A DNA stretch of 38,107 bases from JBMOLK01 sp049325575. Lineage in GTDB: Bacteria; Bacillota; Clostridia; Acetivibrionales; Acetivibrionaceae. Positions 24,369 to 33,159 of this stretch are shown one piece after another. The notes under the pieces were generated by a model that was not told the DNA's origin, did not search any database, and worked only from the letters and a program-made list of their open reading frames with translations. Numbering within the stretch: the stretch's first letter is position 1; each line of letters begins with the position of its first letter. The stretch covers positions 1-38,107 of the forward strand of contig JBMOLK010000296.1 in NCBI GenBank assembly GCA_049325575.1. The letters run 5' to 3'. Both the position numbers and the translations under genes were made by a program.

Positions 24369-25128
24369 TATTTTGAAGGTAGAAAGCCTTTCAATGCGGT
24401 ATGGTAAAACTGAGGTATTGACCGATATCAATTTTGATGTTCAGGAAGGAGACTATATTGGAGTTGTCGGGCCTAATGGTTCCGGGAAAACAACATTGAT
24501 GAAAGGTCTTCTGGGGCTTTTGCCGCCAAGTGGTGGCAGGATAGAGTATAATAAAAGTATTCTGGGGAGTAGCTTTCCGGGCTATCTCCCCCAGAAAACG
24601 GTTAGTAATGACAAATTGTTTCCTGCAAAAGTAAAGGAGATTGTTTCACTAGGCTTGCTTGCAAATAAAAAATATCCGAGATTCATATCATCAGGAGACA
24701 ATGAAAGAATCGTGGCGGTACTGGAAAAACTGAAAATATCGGAATTGAAAGACAGAAAAATAGGCAATCTGTCAGGTGGCCAGCAGCAAAGAGTGCTTTT
24801 GGCAAGGGCATTGGTAAGCAATCCTAAAATGCTGATTTTGGATGAACCCACAAGTGCACTCGACCCTCAAATCAGGGAAGAATTCTATGAAATCATTAAG
24901 AAATTGAATGACGAGGATAATGTTACGGTACTGCTTGTATCCCATGATGTAGGCTCAGTTGGAAAGTATACAAAGAAGATGCTGTATCTGGACAGGCGTA
25001 TGGTATTCTTCGGAAGCTATGATGAGTTTTGCAAATCAAAGGATATGACAGAGTATTTTGGTTTCTTTGCTCAACACCATTTTTGTTGGAGGCATGCAGA
25101 TGGAAAATGTGATCTCATTGATAATTGA
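24361..25128 (+). CDS. znuC: Zinc ABC transporter ATPase
   Basis: A 255-aa ATPase with Walker A GPNGSGKTT, signature LSGGQQQRVLLARAL, Walker B MLILDEP and the His switch in SHDVG. The C-terminus has a short Cys/His-containing tail (HHFCWRHADGKC) that may bind metal. Its ATG overlaps the lipoprotein gene by 8 bp. Confidence 0.94.
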   Translation: MNSILKVESLSMRYGKTEVLTDINFDVQEGDYIGVVGPNGSGKTTLMKGLLGLLPPSGGRIEYNKSILGSSFPGYLPQKTVSNDKLFPAKVKEIVSLGLLANKKYPRFISSGDNERIVAVLEKLKISELKDRKIGNLSGGQQQRVLLARALVSNPKMLILDEPTSALDPQIREEFYEIIKKLNDEDNVTVLLVSHDVGSVGKYTKKMLYLDRRMVFFGSYDEFCKSKDMTEYFGFFAQHHFCWRHADGKCDLIDN

Positions 25129-25927
25129 ATCTCTTTCATATGATTTTATCCTGAAAGCATTATTGGTAGGTTCACTTATTTCAATATGCTGCTCCTTTTT
25201 AGGAATTTTTCTTGTGCTTAAAAAGCACTCTATGATTGGAGACGGACTAGCGCATGTAAGCTTTGCAACCGTGGCAATTGCAATTTTGCTTTCAGCATCT
25301 CCATTACTGGTTTCCATACCCTTGGTTATTCTTGCATCCTTTCTGATATTAAAGCTTAATGAAAAAGCAGACCTTCATGGAGATGCAGCAATCGGCCTTG
25401 TATCATCATTTGCAGTGGCAGCAGGCGTATTGATTACAAGTCTGGCAAAAGGGTTCAATGTTGATTTGTTTAGTTATTTGTTTGGAAGCATACTTGTGAT
25501 AGGAGACATGGATATAATTCTTTCAGCCATATTATCGGCTGTAGTAATTATTGTAATAGTATTCTTCTATAACGATTTGTTTGCTGTAACATATGATGAA
25601 GAGTTTTCAAGGGTTATAGGGCTTCGGACACGCACTATGAATTATCTGATATCCATCCTTACCTCAATAACCATTGTGCTTGGTATACGAGTTGTAGGAA
25701 CAATGCTCATTTCAAGCATGATTATATTTCCTACGGTAACAGCATTGCAACTATCCAAGGGCTTTAAAAGCACCATACTTGTTTCATCAATTGTATCTGT
25801 ATCTTGTGTAGTAATAGGTGTATTTGCTTCATTTGTCTTTAATTTGCCGACTGGTGCAACTATAGTGGGATTGAATTCTGTTTGCTTTGCTGTGTTTTTT
25901 GTAATCAAGAAATTAAATCTTATTTAG
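25100..25927 (+). CDS. znuB: Zinc ABC transporter permease
   Basis: A 275-aa ABC-3 family membrane protein with about eight hydrophobic spans and the family segment KKHSMIGDGLAHVSFATVA. The start ATG 25100 is 7 nt after GGAGG (25088-25092) and overlaps znuC by 29 bp; longer in-frame starts at 25058 and 25094 are worse placed. Confidence 0.94.
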   Translation: MENVISLIIESLSYDFILKALLVGSLISICCSFLGIFLVLKKHSMIGDGLAHVSFATVAIAILLSASPLLVSIPLVILASFLILKLNEKADLHGDAAIGLVSSFAVAAGVLITSLAKGFNVDLFSYLFGSILVIGDMDIILSAILSAVVIIVIVFFYNDLFAVTYDEEFSRVIGLRTRTMNYLISILTSITIVLGIRVVGTMLISSMIIFPTVTALQLSKGFKSTILVSSIVSVSCVVIGVFASFVFNLPTGATIVGLNSVCFAVFFVIKKLNLI

Positions 25928-25983
25928 ATAAGTGCTGTTATACGGTATAATTAATATTATTTGTTTATTAAAGGATGATGAGG

Positions 25984-26427
25984 ATGGAACAGATTGATAA
26001 CAGGCAATTGCTAAATGACAGAGGGATAAAGTATACAAATCAAAGGAACATAACCTTTAATATATTGCGGCAGGTGGATTTGCCAATCACTGCAGAACAG
26101 GCATTTATGAAAGTAAAAGAAGTAGATTCAACTATAAGCCTCTCAACGGTATACAGGATTCTTGACATGTTTGTAAGCAAGGGTTTGGTTTTGAAATCGA
26201 ATACTTCAGATGATAATAAGGCAATGTTTGAACTGAATAAAATGGAGCACAAGCATCACTTGATATGTGTTAAGTGCAAGAAGATGACGGTGGTAGATAA
26301 CTGTCCACTTGAGGTATATGAAAAGGCATTGGAGCAAAAGACCAGGTATCAGATTACAGCCCATAAGCTTGAGATGTTTGGCTTTTGCCCGTTATGTCAG
26401 GAAAAAGGAGGAGGAACACAATTTTGA
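25984..26427 (+). CDS. zur: Fur-family zinc-responsive regulator (Zur-like)
   Basis: A protein of about 147 aa with a winged-helix N-terminus (LSTVYRILDMFVSKGLV) and the Fur dimer domain. It has a structural zinc site of two CxxC pairs (CVKCKKM and FCPLCQ) and the metal-sensing EHKHHLIC segment. Its place inside a zinc uptake operon argues for Zur over Fur or PerR. The best start is ATG 25984 after AAGGATGATGAGG; ATGs at 25975 and 25978 are too close to it. It should bind the palindromes at 22862 and 22936 when zinc is plentiful, closing a feedback loop. Confidence 0.88.
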   Translation: MEQIDNRQLLNDRGIKYTNQRNITFNILRQVDLPITAEQAFMKVKEVDSTISLSTVYRILDMFVSKGLVLKSNTSDDNKAMFELNKMEHKHHLICVKCKKMTVVDNCPLEVYEKALEQKTRYQITAHKLEMFGFCPLCQEKGGGTQF

Positions 26428-27428
26428 AAACAAGCATAAATATTATTTCCGGCTTTCTTGGTGCAGGGAAGACAACGCTGATAAAAAAGTTGTTGGCTGA
26501 GGAACTGAAAAGCGAGAAAGTCGCTATTATAGAAAATGAATTCGGTGAAGTCGGTATTGATGGCAACATACTGAAAGAAACCGGTGCAGAGGTGAGGGAA
26601 ATCAATTCCGGGTGTATTTGCTGCACCCTTGTCGGAGATTTCAGCAAGGCAATCAAGGATATTATTGAAAGCTATCATCCTGACAGAATTATCATAGAAC
26701 CTTCGGGTGTTGGCAAGCTGTCTGATGTTGTTAAGGCTTGTGAAGCAAAGGAAATCAGCCATCTTGTCGAGGTGAAAATAAAACTGGCAGTTGTAGATGC
26801 TTCAAAGTACCAGATATATATAAGAAACTTCAATGAGTTTTATGAAAACCAGATAAAAAATGCAAAAACAATAACTTTGAGTAGAACAGATGTCATAAAT
26901 GCTACAAAACTTCATAAGGTCATTAAAGAAATCCGTGAAATCAATCCGAAAGCAGAAATTGTGACAACTCCTTGGACAGAACTCTCTGCAAGAAAGCTTT
27001 TGGAGCTTTCAGAATTTGGGGATGAGGAGATAAGGAAGGTATTGGTCAGTATTTCCAAGTGCTGTGGAAAACATCAGCACAATCATGACCATAGCAATTG
27101 CGGATGTAAACCCCATGAGAGCCTTCATCACAATCATAATGCGGATGATATTTTTCAAGTATGGGGAGAGGAAACAGCAGAGATATTCTCGTTTGCAAAG
27201 CTAAAAAACTGTGTTAATCAACTGGGAAATGAAGAAAAATACGGCAAGGTGCTCAGGGGAAAAGGTCTTATAAAGACAGATTCAGGCTGGAAAAAGTTTG
27301 ACTATGTCCCAGAAGAGCAGACGTTCCTCGATATAGAACCTGAATTTACAGGCAGGTTGTGCATCATAGGAGCGGGCTTAAATAAAGAAGCGATCGGCAA
27401 TCTGTTTCAAGAAGGTAAAGTGTTATGA
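26424..27428 (+). CDS. COG0523 (CobW/YciC-type) GTPase, candidate zinc metallochaperone
   Basis: A 334-aa G3E-family GTPase. Walker A GFLGAGKTT is at 10-18, the metal-binding motif GCICC gives C64, C66 and C67, and IIEPSG is the Walker B region. The usual guanine-specificity NKxD is SRTD here. A long His/Cys-rich linker (KCCGKHQHNHDHSNCGC and more) joins the C-terminal CobW domain. The start is TTG 26424 after GGAGGAGG, overlapping the zur stop as TTGA. Zur-controlled members such as YciC and ZNG1 help deliver zinc under shortage, and the neighbours here are the same kind. Confidence 0.9.
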   Translation: MKTSINIISGFLGAGKTTLIKKLLAEELKSEKVAIIENEFGEVGIDGNILKETGAEVREINSGCICCTLVGDFSKAIKDIIESYHPDRIIIEPSGVGKLSDVVKACEAKEISHLVEVKIKLAVVDASKYQIYIRNFNEFYENQIKNAKTITLSRTDVINATKLHKVIKEIREINPKAEIVTTPWTELSARKLLELSEFGDEEIRKVLVSISKCCGKHQHNHDHSNCGCKPHESLHHNHNADDIFQVWGEETAEIFSFAKLKNCVNQLGNEEKYGKVLRGKGLIKTDSGWKKFDYVPEEQTFLDIEPEFTGRLCIIGAGLNKEAIGNLFQEGKVL

Positions 27429-29032
27429 GAGGCACTGATACCATCATTTTTACAGGATTCCTTGGAGCTGGAAAAACAACTGCGATTAATGGATTTGTTA
27501 AAAGTGAGATGTGTAATGGAAAGAAGCTCTTGATAATCCTTTGTGAGCAGGGTGAGCAAGAAGTTGTTTTTCCAAATGACATACAGGTTGAGCTTGCTGT
27601 AGAAGAAATAAAAAAGGATGAGCCTTTAAATTACCCTGTATTAAAGGAAATGATATCAAAGCATCATCCTGATCTTATTATCGTAGAGCTTAATGGAATG
27701 AAGAATCCGAAGCGGCTACTTGATGAAATGGAAAGCAGTGACATTCATATTGCAAGGATTGTGAATGTGGTTGATGCAAAAATGTATGAATTTTTTGCAG
27801 GCCTTTCAAGCGAAATAACAAATGATCAGATTGCGTGTAGTGATGTAAATCTTATCAACTTTATTGATAAAGTGAACCAGGATAAGCAGAAAGCTGTAAG
27901 CGAGATTATAAGGTCGGTGGATTTTGATGCAAGCATTATCAAACTGTCGGAACCTGACGATTTTGTCTCAATTGCAGATAAAGGATTTATCCTGCCCGTA
28001 AAAAGGAGCGGCTTCCTGAGTAAGCCTTCTGACAAGCTTTTAGCTTTATTCATGATACTTATAATGATTTATATAGGTGCTGCGGTGATTGGTTCTGCAG
28101 ATTTTGGCAGTATTGATTTTACAGGCATACAGAATTTTTCAACCATTTTTGTAAGCCTTATAATGCAGGCTTTTCCCTTCCTGATGGCGGGTACCATTGT
28201 TTCTGCAATCATTCAGGTATTCGTTTCGGAAGAAAGGTTTGTAAAGCTGTTTCCTAAAAACAAGCTATTGTCCTTTGGGACGGCAATCCTCTCAGGCTTT
28301 TTTCTTCCCTTGTGCGATTGTGCTGTAGTTCCTGTGGCAGCAAGGCTTATAAAAAAGGGAGTACCAGTTCCGGCAGCAGTAACATTTATGCTGGCTTCTC
28401 CTATCGTCAATCCTATTACCATTGCAGCTACCTTTTATGCCTTTCCGGGGCAGGCCTCTATCGCCTTTTACAGGATTTATCTCGGAGTGACTATAGCATT
28501 GGCTGTAGGTATCACTTGGTTGTTTTTCCCTGAAGAGGGCAAGGTAACATTGGAAAAGAAGTGGAAACTTTTTTGTGATTGCGGATTTTGTGAAGCGGAT
28601 GGGTCTCAAGCGAGAGAAAAAAACAGTAGGCTGGGTGCAGTAATAAGGCATTCGGCGGATGAATTTTTTAGCGTTGGACGTTTTCTGATTTTTGGCGCTG
28701 CCATTTCCAGCCTTGTGCAGGTAGTGCTTCCAAAGGAATGGTTGATTGGACTTGCAGGAAGCCCTTCATCTTCCGTTGCTGTGATGATGGTTGCAGCATT
28801 CTTGATGTCGGTATGCTCCACTGCAGATGCTTTTATTGCAAGAAGCTTTGCAACAGTAGTTCCTATGCAGGGTGTCATGAGCTTTATGGTTTTAGGCCCG
28901 CTCCTGGATATAAAAAATGTGCTGATGATGTCTGGCTGCTTTACAAAGAGGTTTGTTATTAAAACGGCATTTATTACAATGGGAATAGGATTTGCGGTAT
29001 TGGTGGTAGTGACAAATCTGATTTATGGGTGA
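27425..29032 (+). CDS. COG0523-like GTPase domain fused to a UPF0718 (YcgR/YraQ-type) permease
   Basis: A 535-aa two-part protein. Residues 1-190 look like a G3E GTPase: Walker A TGFLGAGKTT (10-19) and DLIIVELNGMKNP as the Walker B part. The CXCC metal motif is absent and NKxD is degenerate (NFID). Residues 200-535 are a membrane permease with about eight spans, a conserved LPLCDCAVVPVAARL (C297, C299), the segment SPIVNPITIAATF, a cytosolic Cys cluster CDCGFC (384-389) and MSVCSTADAFIA. Separate versions of the permease act with YcgQ, which follows here. The ATG overlaps the previous gene by 4 bp. I see no stop or frameshift at the junction. Confidence 0.88.
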   Translation: MRGTDTIIFTGFLGAGKTTAINGFVKSEMCNGKKLLIILCEQGEQEVVFPNDIQVELAVEEIKKDEPLNYPVLKEMISKHHPDLIIVELNGMKNPKRLLDEMESSDIHIARIVNVVDAKMYEFFAGLSSEITNDQIACSDVNLINFIDKVNQDKQKAVSEIIRSVDFDASIIKLSEPDDFVSIADKGFILPVKRSGFLSKPSDKLLALFMILIMIYIGAAVIGSADFGSIDFTGIQNFSTIFVSLIMQAFPFLMAGTIVSAIIQVFVSEERFVKLFPKNKLLSFGTAILSGFFLPLCDCAVVPVAARLIKKGVPVPAAVTFMLASPIVNPITIAATFYAFPGQASIAFYRIYLGVTIALAVGITWLFFPEEGKVTLEKKWKLFCDCGFCEADGSQAREKNSRLGAVIRHSADEFFSVGRFLIFGAAISSLVQVVLPKEWLIGLAGSPSSSVAVMMVAAFLMSVCSTADAFIARSFATVVPMQGVMSFMVLGPLLDIKNVLMMSGCFTKRFVIKTAFITMGIGFAVLVVVTNLIYG

Positions 29033-29874
29033 TGAAAATGGGTGTTTTTTTATATAAAATAAATAAAGCGGTCTTATTTAAAATTTCAGTAATGCTTGTA
29101 TTTGCTGGATTCTTTCTTGTTGCAAGTGTAAGTGGAAAGGCAAAACTATATATACATCCAAAGCTTGTGCCTATGCTGGTTCTATGTGCATTTGTCTTTA
29201 TCATTATTTCTTTTGTGTTGTTAAAGGATTTATTCAAAGACGGCAGGAAAGCAAAAATCAATTTATCCATGCTTATTTTTATTCCACCTTTGCTTATGGC
29301 ATTGCTTATTCCGGCAAAACCTGTAACGAACAATTTTTCTGCGTATAATTCTTCCAATCAGGCGTCCCTTGGCTCCTCAAAAATTTCTATCGACAATCAG
29401 GATACTGCACAGGAACAGGGAGAACAAATAAATAACACAGATGATATGTCAGGTATTGGTTATGAAGATGGAAACGGTGAGGAAAACGAAGTGCCGGAAC
29501 TTCAGTTGAAGGGCAATAAAATTGTACTTGAAGATAATAATTTTATAAGGTGGATGGAGGAAATCTATAAGAACTTATCAAAATATGATGGTAAAGAGAT
29601 TGAACTAACAGGCTTTGTATTAACAGATAAGAGCTTTAAAAAGGATGAGTTTGTTGCCGCAAGGGCTTTGATGGCTTGCTGTGCAGCTGATACACAGGTG
29701 ATTGGTCTTATGTGCAAGTATCAGGATGCGGGTTCCTTGAAAAAAGACTCCTGGTATAAGTTTTCAGGGAAATTAGTAAAGGAAACATATGAAGGCAAGC
29801 TAATACCAGTTATTCTGATAAGAAATATGATACCGGCATCAAAACCAAAGAATGAGTACTTATATCCATATTGA
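29032..29874 (+). CDS. YcgQ-like putative permease subunit (TIGR03943 family)
   Basis: A protein of about 280 aa with three N-terminal membrane spans (about 16-38, 47-66 and 80-98), a low-complexity linker rich in Gln, Asn, Asp and Glu (105-155), and a C-terminal domain whose segment MACCAADTQVIGLMC is a hallmark of the family. The partner permease (YcgR) is the fused domain encoded just upstream. The start ATG 29032 overlaps the preceding stop by one base; ATG 29038 is also possible. It is the last gene of the zinc operon. Confidence 0.85.
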   Translation: MKMGVFLYKINKAVLFKISVMLVFAGFFLVASVSGKAKLYIHPKLVPMLVLCAFVFIIISFVLLKDLFKDGRKAKINLSMLIFIPPLLMALLIPAKPVTNNFSAYNSSNQASLGSSKISIDNQDTAQEQGEQINNTDDMSGIGYEDGNGEENEVPELQLKGNKIVLEDNNFIRWMEEIYKNLSKYDGKEIELTGFVLTDKSFKKDEFVAARALMACCAADTQVIGLMCKYQDAGSLKKDSWYKFSGKLVKETYEGKLIPVILIRNMIPASKPKNEYLYPY

Positions 29875-29933
29875 TTATATATTGAATACTTACTACTTTC
29901 TTTGGAAGCATTCACTTAAATTCCTTGAATACC

Positions 29934-29962
29934 TTTACTTTAGAAATTTTGTGTGCTACTAT
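29934..29962 (+). promoter_or_regulatory. Promoter candidate of the thiamine operon
   Basis: TTTACT (29934-29939), a 17-bp spacer and TACTAT (29957-29962) with a TGC extension before the -10. It lies about 30 bp upstream of the TPP riboswitch. Confidence 0.5.
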
Positions 29963-29988
29963 ATTATTAACTCAACTTAATAAATCAG

Positions 29989-30073
29989 CTAGGGGTGCCT
30001 TATGGCTGAGAGAAGCATTAGCTTCAACCCTTTGAACCTGACGTGGTTAGAACCGCCGTAGGGAAGCGCTTGT
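29989..30073 (+). promoter_or_regulatory. Thiamine pyrophosphate (TPP) riboswitch aptamer
   Basis: The THI-box blocks are all present in order: TAGGGGTGCC, GGCTGAGAG, CAACCCTTTGAACCTGA, and GTTAGAACCGCCGTAGGGAA. It precedes thiG. Binding of TPP should favour the terminator just downstream. Confidence 0.96.
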
Positions 30074-30086
30074 AAAATAAACAATA

Positions 30087-30119
30087 AAGGCTTATCCATA
30101 CGGGTGAGCCTTATTTTTT
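30087..30119 (+). terminator. Terminator of the TPP riboswitch
   Basis: AAGGCTTATCC pairs with GGGTGAGCCTT (three G-T pairs) around loop ATAC and leads into ATTTTTT. It ends 21 nt before the thiG start. Confidence 0.85.
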
Positions 30120-30139
30120 GTTAAATTGGAGGGAAAACG

Positions 30140-30910
30140 TTGAAAGACATACTTGTTATAGGAGGTATACCGCTCAAGAACAGGCTATTTATAGGAACGG
30201 GGAAATATTCATCTAATGCTCTGATTCCGAAGTTGGTCGAAAGGTCTGGTTCTCAGGTTATTACTGTGGCGGTCAGGAGGGTCGATTTGGACTCGGAAGA
30301 AGAAAATATGCTGAATTATATCCCAAAGGAATGTGTGCTTATGCCAAACACATCTGGAGCTCGGAATGCGGATGAAGCTGTGAGGATTGCACGCCTTGCA
30401 AGAGCCATGGGATGTGGAAACTGGATTAAGATAGAGGTAATTTCAGATATGAAATATCTTTTGCCTGATAACCAGGAAACCTTGAAAGCTACTGAGACAC
30501 TGACAAAAGAAGGTTTTGTGGTTTTGCCCTACATGAGTCCCGAACTAATGACTGCAAAAAGGCTCAGGGATGCCGGCGCTGCGGCTGTAATGCCTCTGGG
30601 TGCTCCGATAGGAAGCAATAAAGGGCTGAAAACGAAAGAGCTTATAAGAATTATGATAGATGAAATTGATCTTCCGGTTATTGTAGATGCTGGAATCGGC
30701 AAGCCTTCGGAAGCTGCCGAAGCGATGGAACTGGGTGCGGCTGCTATTCTTGTAAATACAGCTATAGCGTCAGCCGTAGACCCGGTTGGCATGGCAGAAG
30801 CATTTTCATTGGCTGTGGCAGCCGGAAGGTTAGCATACAAGTCGGGTGCGGGAACGGTGAGAGAATATGCTTCAGCATCTTCTCCGCTTACCGGCTTTCT
30901 AAATACTTAA
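30140..30910 (+). CDS. thiG: Thiazole synthase
   Basis: A 256-aa TIM-barrel enzyme that builds the thiazole phosphate of thiamine from deoxyxylulose 5-phosphate, dehydroglycine and sulfur carried on ThiS. The Schiff-base lysine is K97 in NWIKIEV, and the phosphate-binding GIGKPSEAAEAMELGA and VNTAIA segments are intact. The start is TTG 30140 behind TGGAGGG. First gene of the TPP-controlled operon. Confidence 0.96.
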   Translation: MKDILVIGGIPLKNRLFIGTGKYSSNALIPKLVERSGSQVITVAVRRVDLDSEEENMLNYIPKECVLMPNTSGARNADEAVRIARLARAMGCGNWIKIEVISDMKYLLPDNQETLKATETLTKEGFVVLPYMSPELMTAKRLRDAGAAAVMPLGAPIGSNKGLKTKELIRIMIDEIDLPVIVDAGIGKPSEAAEAMELGAAAILVNTAIASAVDPVGMAEAFSLAVAAGRLAYKSGAGTVREYASASSPLTGFLNT

Positions 30911-30929
30911 AGACAGATGGTGATAGTTG

Positions 30930-32030
30930 ATGAGTGTCTATGAAGTTATAAGGAAATACAGCAGGAATGCTATAAACGAAGCAATAAGTAACGCAAGCGC
31001 CGGTGATGTGGCGAGGATATTGACAAAAGAGGGAATAACTCTGGAAGACTTTCTGGTGCTGATATCACCCGTTGCTTCCGGTTTTCTTGAGGAAATGGCA
31101 AGGAAAGCACAGGATATAACCCTGAGGCACTTTGGAAAGACTGTAATTATTTATGCTCCCCTTTATCTTGCAAATTACTGTGTGAACAGATGTGTTTACT
31201 GCGGGTTCAATGCCTTCAATCGATTGGACAGAAGAAAGCTTACTTTAGAGGAAGTGTTTAATGAAGCACAAAACATATCAAGGAGTGGTATAAAACATAT
31301 TTTACTTCTGACGGGAGAATCAAAGAAATATTCGCCTGTGGAATATATTAAAGAGTGTGCCATAGAAGTATCTAAATTTTTTAGTTCCATTTCAATTGAA
31401 GTTTATCCTCTTGAAGAGGTTGAATACAGGATGCTAAGTGAAAACGGAGTGGATGGGCTTACGATATACCAAGAGGTATATGATGAGGATGTGTATGAAG
31501 TAATGCACCCCAGCGGTCCCAAAAAGAATTATTTATACAGGCTTGACGCACCGGAACGAGGATGCAGAGGCGGGATGAGAAGCGTAGGAATAGGAACATT
31601 GCTAGGACTGGGTGAATGGAGAACCGAAGTGTTTTATACGGCTCTCCACGCTCAATATCTTGCAAAGAATTACTCTGATGTAGAAATAAGCGTTTCACTT
31701 CCTAGAATATGTCCCAATACAGGAAACTTCGCGGTGCCTTTCCCTGTGAACGACATGGAGTTTGTACAAATAATGCTTGCATACAGGCTTTTCCTACAGC
31801 ATGTGGGGATTACAATTTCAACCCGTGAAAGAGCGGAACTCAGGGATAATTTGGTGGGACTCGGCGTCACACGCATGTCAGCAGGCTCTGTAACAGAAGT
31901 GGGCGGCTACAGCAGTTCACGAGGAGATGGGCAATTCAAAATATCTGATGAAAGAAGTGTAGAGGATATTAAGCAGATGCTTTATAGTAAAGGGTTTCAG
32001 CCGGTATTCAAAGACTGGCAGCATATATAA
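30930..32030 (+). CDS. thiH: 2-iminoacetate synthase (radical SAM tyrosine lyase)
   Basis: A 366-aa enzyme that cleaves tyrosine to give dehydroglycine for ThiG. The radical SAM cysteines are C84-x3-C88-x2-C91 (YCVNRCVYCGF). Use of ThiH rather than the oxygen-dependent ThiO fits an anaerobe. The start ATG 30930 follows a weak ribosome site; TTG 30927 is directly upstream. Confidence 0.96.
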   Translation: MSVYEVIRKYSRNAINEAISNASAGDVARILTKEGITLEDFLVLISPVASGFLEEMARKAQDITLRHFGKTVIIYAPLYLANYCVNRCVYCGFNAFNRLDRRKLTLEEVFNEAQNISRSGIKHILLLTGESKKYSPVEYIKECAIEVSKFFSSISIEVYPLEEVEYRMLSENGVDGLTIYQEVYDEDVYEVMHPSGPKKNYLYRLDAPERGCRGGMRSVGIGTLLGLGEWRTEVFYTALHAQYLAKNYSDVEISVSLPRICPNTGNFAVPFPVNDMEFVQIMLAYRLFLQHVGITISTRERAELRDNLVGLGVTRMSAGSVTEVGGYSSSRGDGQFKISDERSVEDIKQMLYSKGFQPVFKDWQHI

Positions 32031-32046
32031 GGGCGGGTGAAAATAT

Positions 32047-33159
32047 TTGAACGGAATAAACAGGATGCTTGATGCAAACATAAACAGGGCTTCTGAGGGA
32101 TTAAGGGTTTTGAAAGATATAGCAAGGTTCTCCTTCAACATTGGAGGGCTTACAGGAAGATTAAAGACATTGAGGCACAGCATAAGAAAAGATGTAAAAG
32201 AACTTGCCGCAGAGATTTTAGAGTACAGAGATTCGGATGGAGATATAGGCCCTTTGGTATCAATACAGCTTGAACTGGAGGGTAAGGGAAATGTGGCGGA
32301 AGCAGTTGCAGCGAATTTTAAAAGAGCAGAAGAAGCATTGAGGAGTGTTGAAGAAGCCTTAAAGGTGCTGGGAAATGATGAACTGTCAAGAAAATATGAG
32401 GAAAGCAGATATTTACTGTATTCACTCGAAAAAGAGTTTAACCGGTACTTAAAAATAAATAATAAGCTAGACATATTCAATAACGGCATTTACTGTCTTA
32501 CCGGCGAGGAATACTCGCTGGGAAGGGATAACATAAAGGTAGTGGCCGAAATGCTTGATGCCGGGATAAGGCTGATTCAGTACCGAGAAAAATCAAAAAC
32601 GATGCTTGAAAAGTACCGCCAGTGCGTAAAAATCAGGGAAATGACAGACAATGCCAGTGCGGTATTTATTATAAATGACCATACAGACCTTGCAACAAGT
32701 GTTTGTGCAGATGGAGTACATCTCGGTCAGGACGATTTGCCAGTACAGGCTGCAAGACAAATAGTAGGGAACTCAATGATAATAGGGGTTTCAACCCACT
32801 GCCCCGAACAGGCGGAGAAGGCAGTAGAAGACGGCGCTGATTATATCGGCGTAGGCCCGATTTTCAAGACATCTACAAAAAAGGACGTATGCGAACCCGT
32901 CGGCATTGAATATTTAGATTATGCCGTTGCGAATATACATATTCCCTTTGTTGCAATCGGCGGAATTAAGCTGCATAACCTGGTTCAGGTAAAGGGAAGG
33001 GGCGCAAAGTGCATTGCGATGGTAACTGAAATTGTAGGGGCTGAGGATATAAAGGAGACAATTAAACTAATCAAAAAAAAGTGGGAAGGGGGAACGCTAA
33101 ATGAACTACAATACACAAATGGAGGCGGCGAGAAAAGGAATACTTACTGCTCAGATTAA
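32047..33159 (+). CDS. thiE: ThiD2-ThiE fusion: HMP-phosphate kinase-like domain plus thiamine phosphate synthase
   Basis: A 370-aa fusion. Residues 1-140 (MLDANINRASEGLRVLKDIARF and onward) match the ThiD2-type domain found at the N-terminus of some ThiE proteins and proposed to supply HMP-P kinase activity. Residues 145-352 are ThiE: IQYREKSK, NDHTDLATSVCADGVHLGQDD and GVGPIFKTSTKKD are typical. No separate thiD is in this operon. The start is TTG 32047. The 3' end runs 59 bp into thiC, adding a tail (GGTLNELQYTNGG) unlike ThiE. Confidence 0.9.
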   Translation: MNGINRMLDANINRASEGLRVLKDIARFSFNIGGLTGRLKTLRHSIRKDVKELAAEILEYRDSDGDIGPLVSIQLELEGKGNVAEAVAANFKRAEEALRSVEEALKVLGNDELSRKYEESRYLLYSLEKEFNRYLKINNKLDIFNNGIYCLTGEEYSLGRDNIKVVAEMLDAGIRLIQYREKSKTMLEKYRQCVKIREMTDNASAVFIINDHTDLATSVCADGVHLGQDDLPVQAARQIVGNSMIIGVSTHCPEQAEKAVEDGADYIGVGPIFKTSTKKDVCEPVGIEYLDYAVANIHIPFVAIGGIKLHNLVQVKGRGAKCIAMVTEIVGAEDIKETIKLIKKKWEGGTLNELQYTNGGGEKRNTYCSD

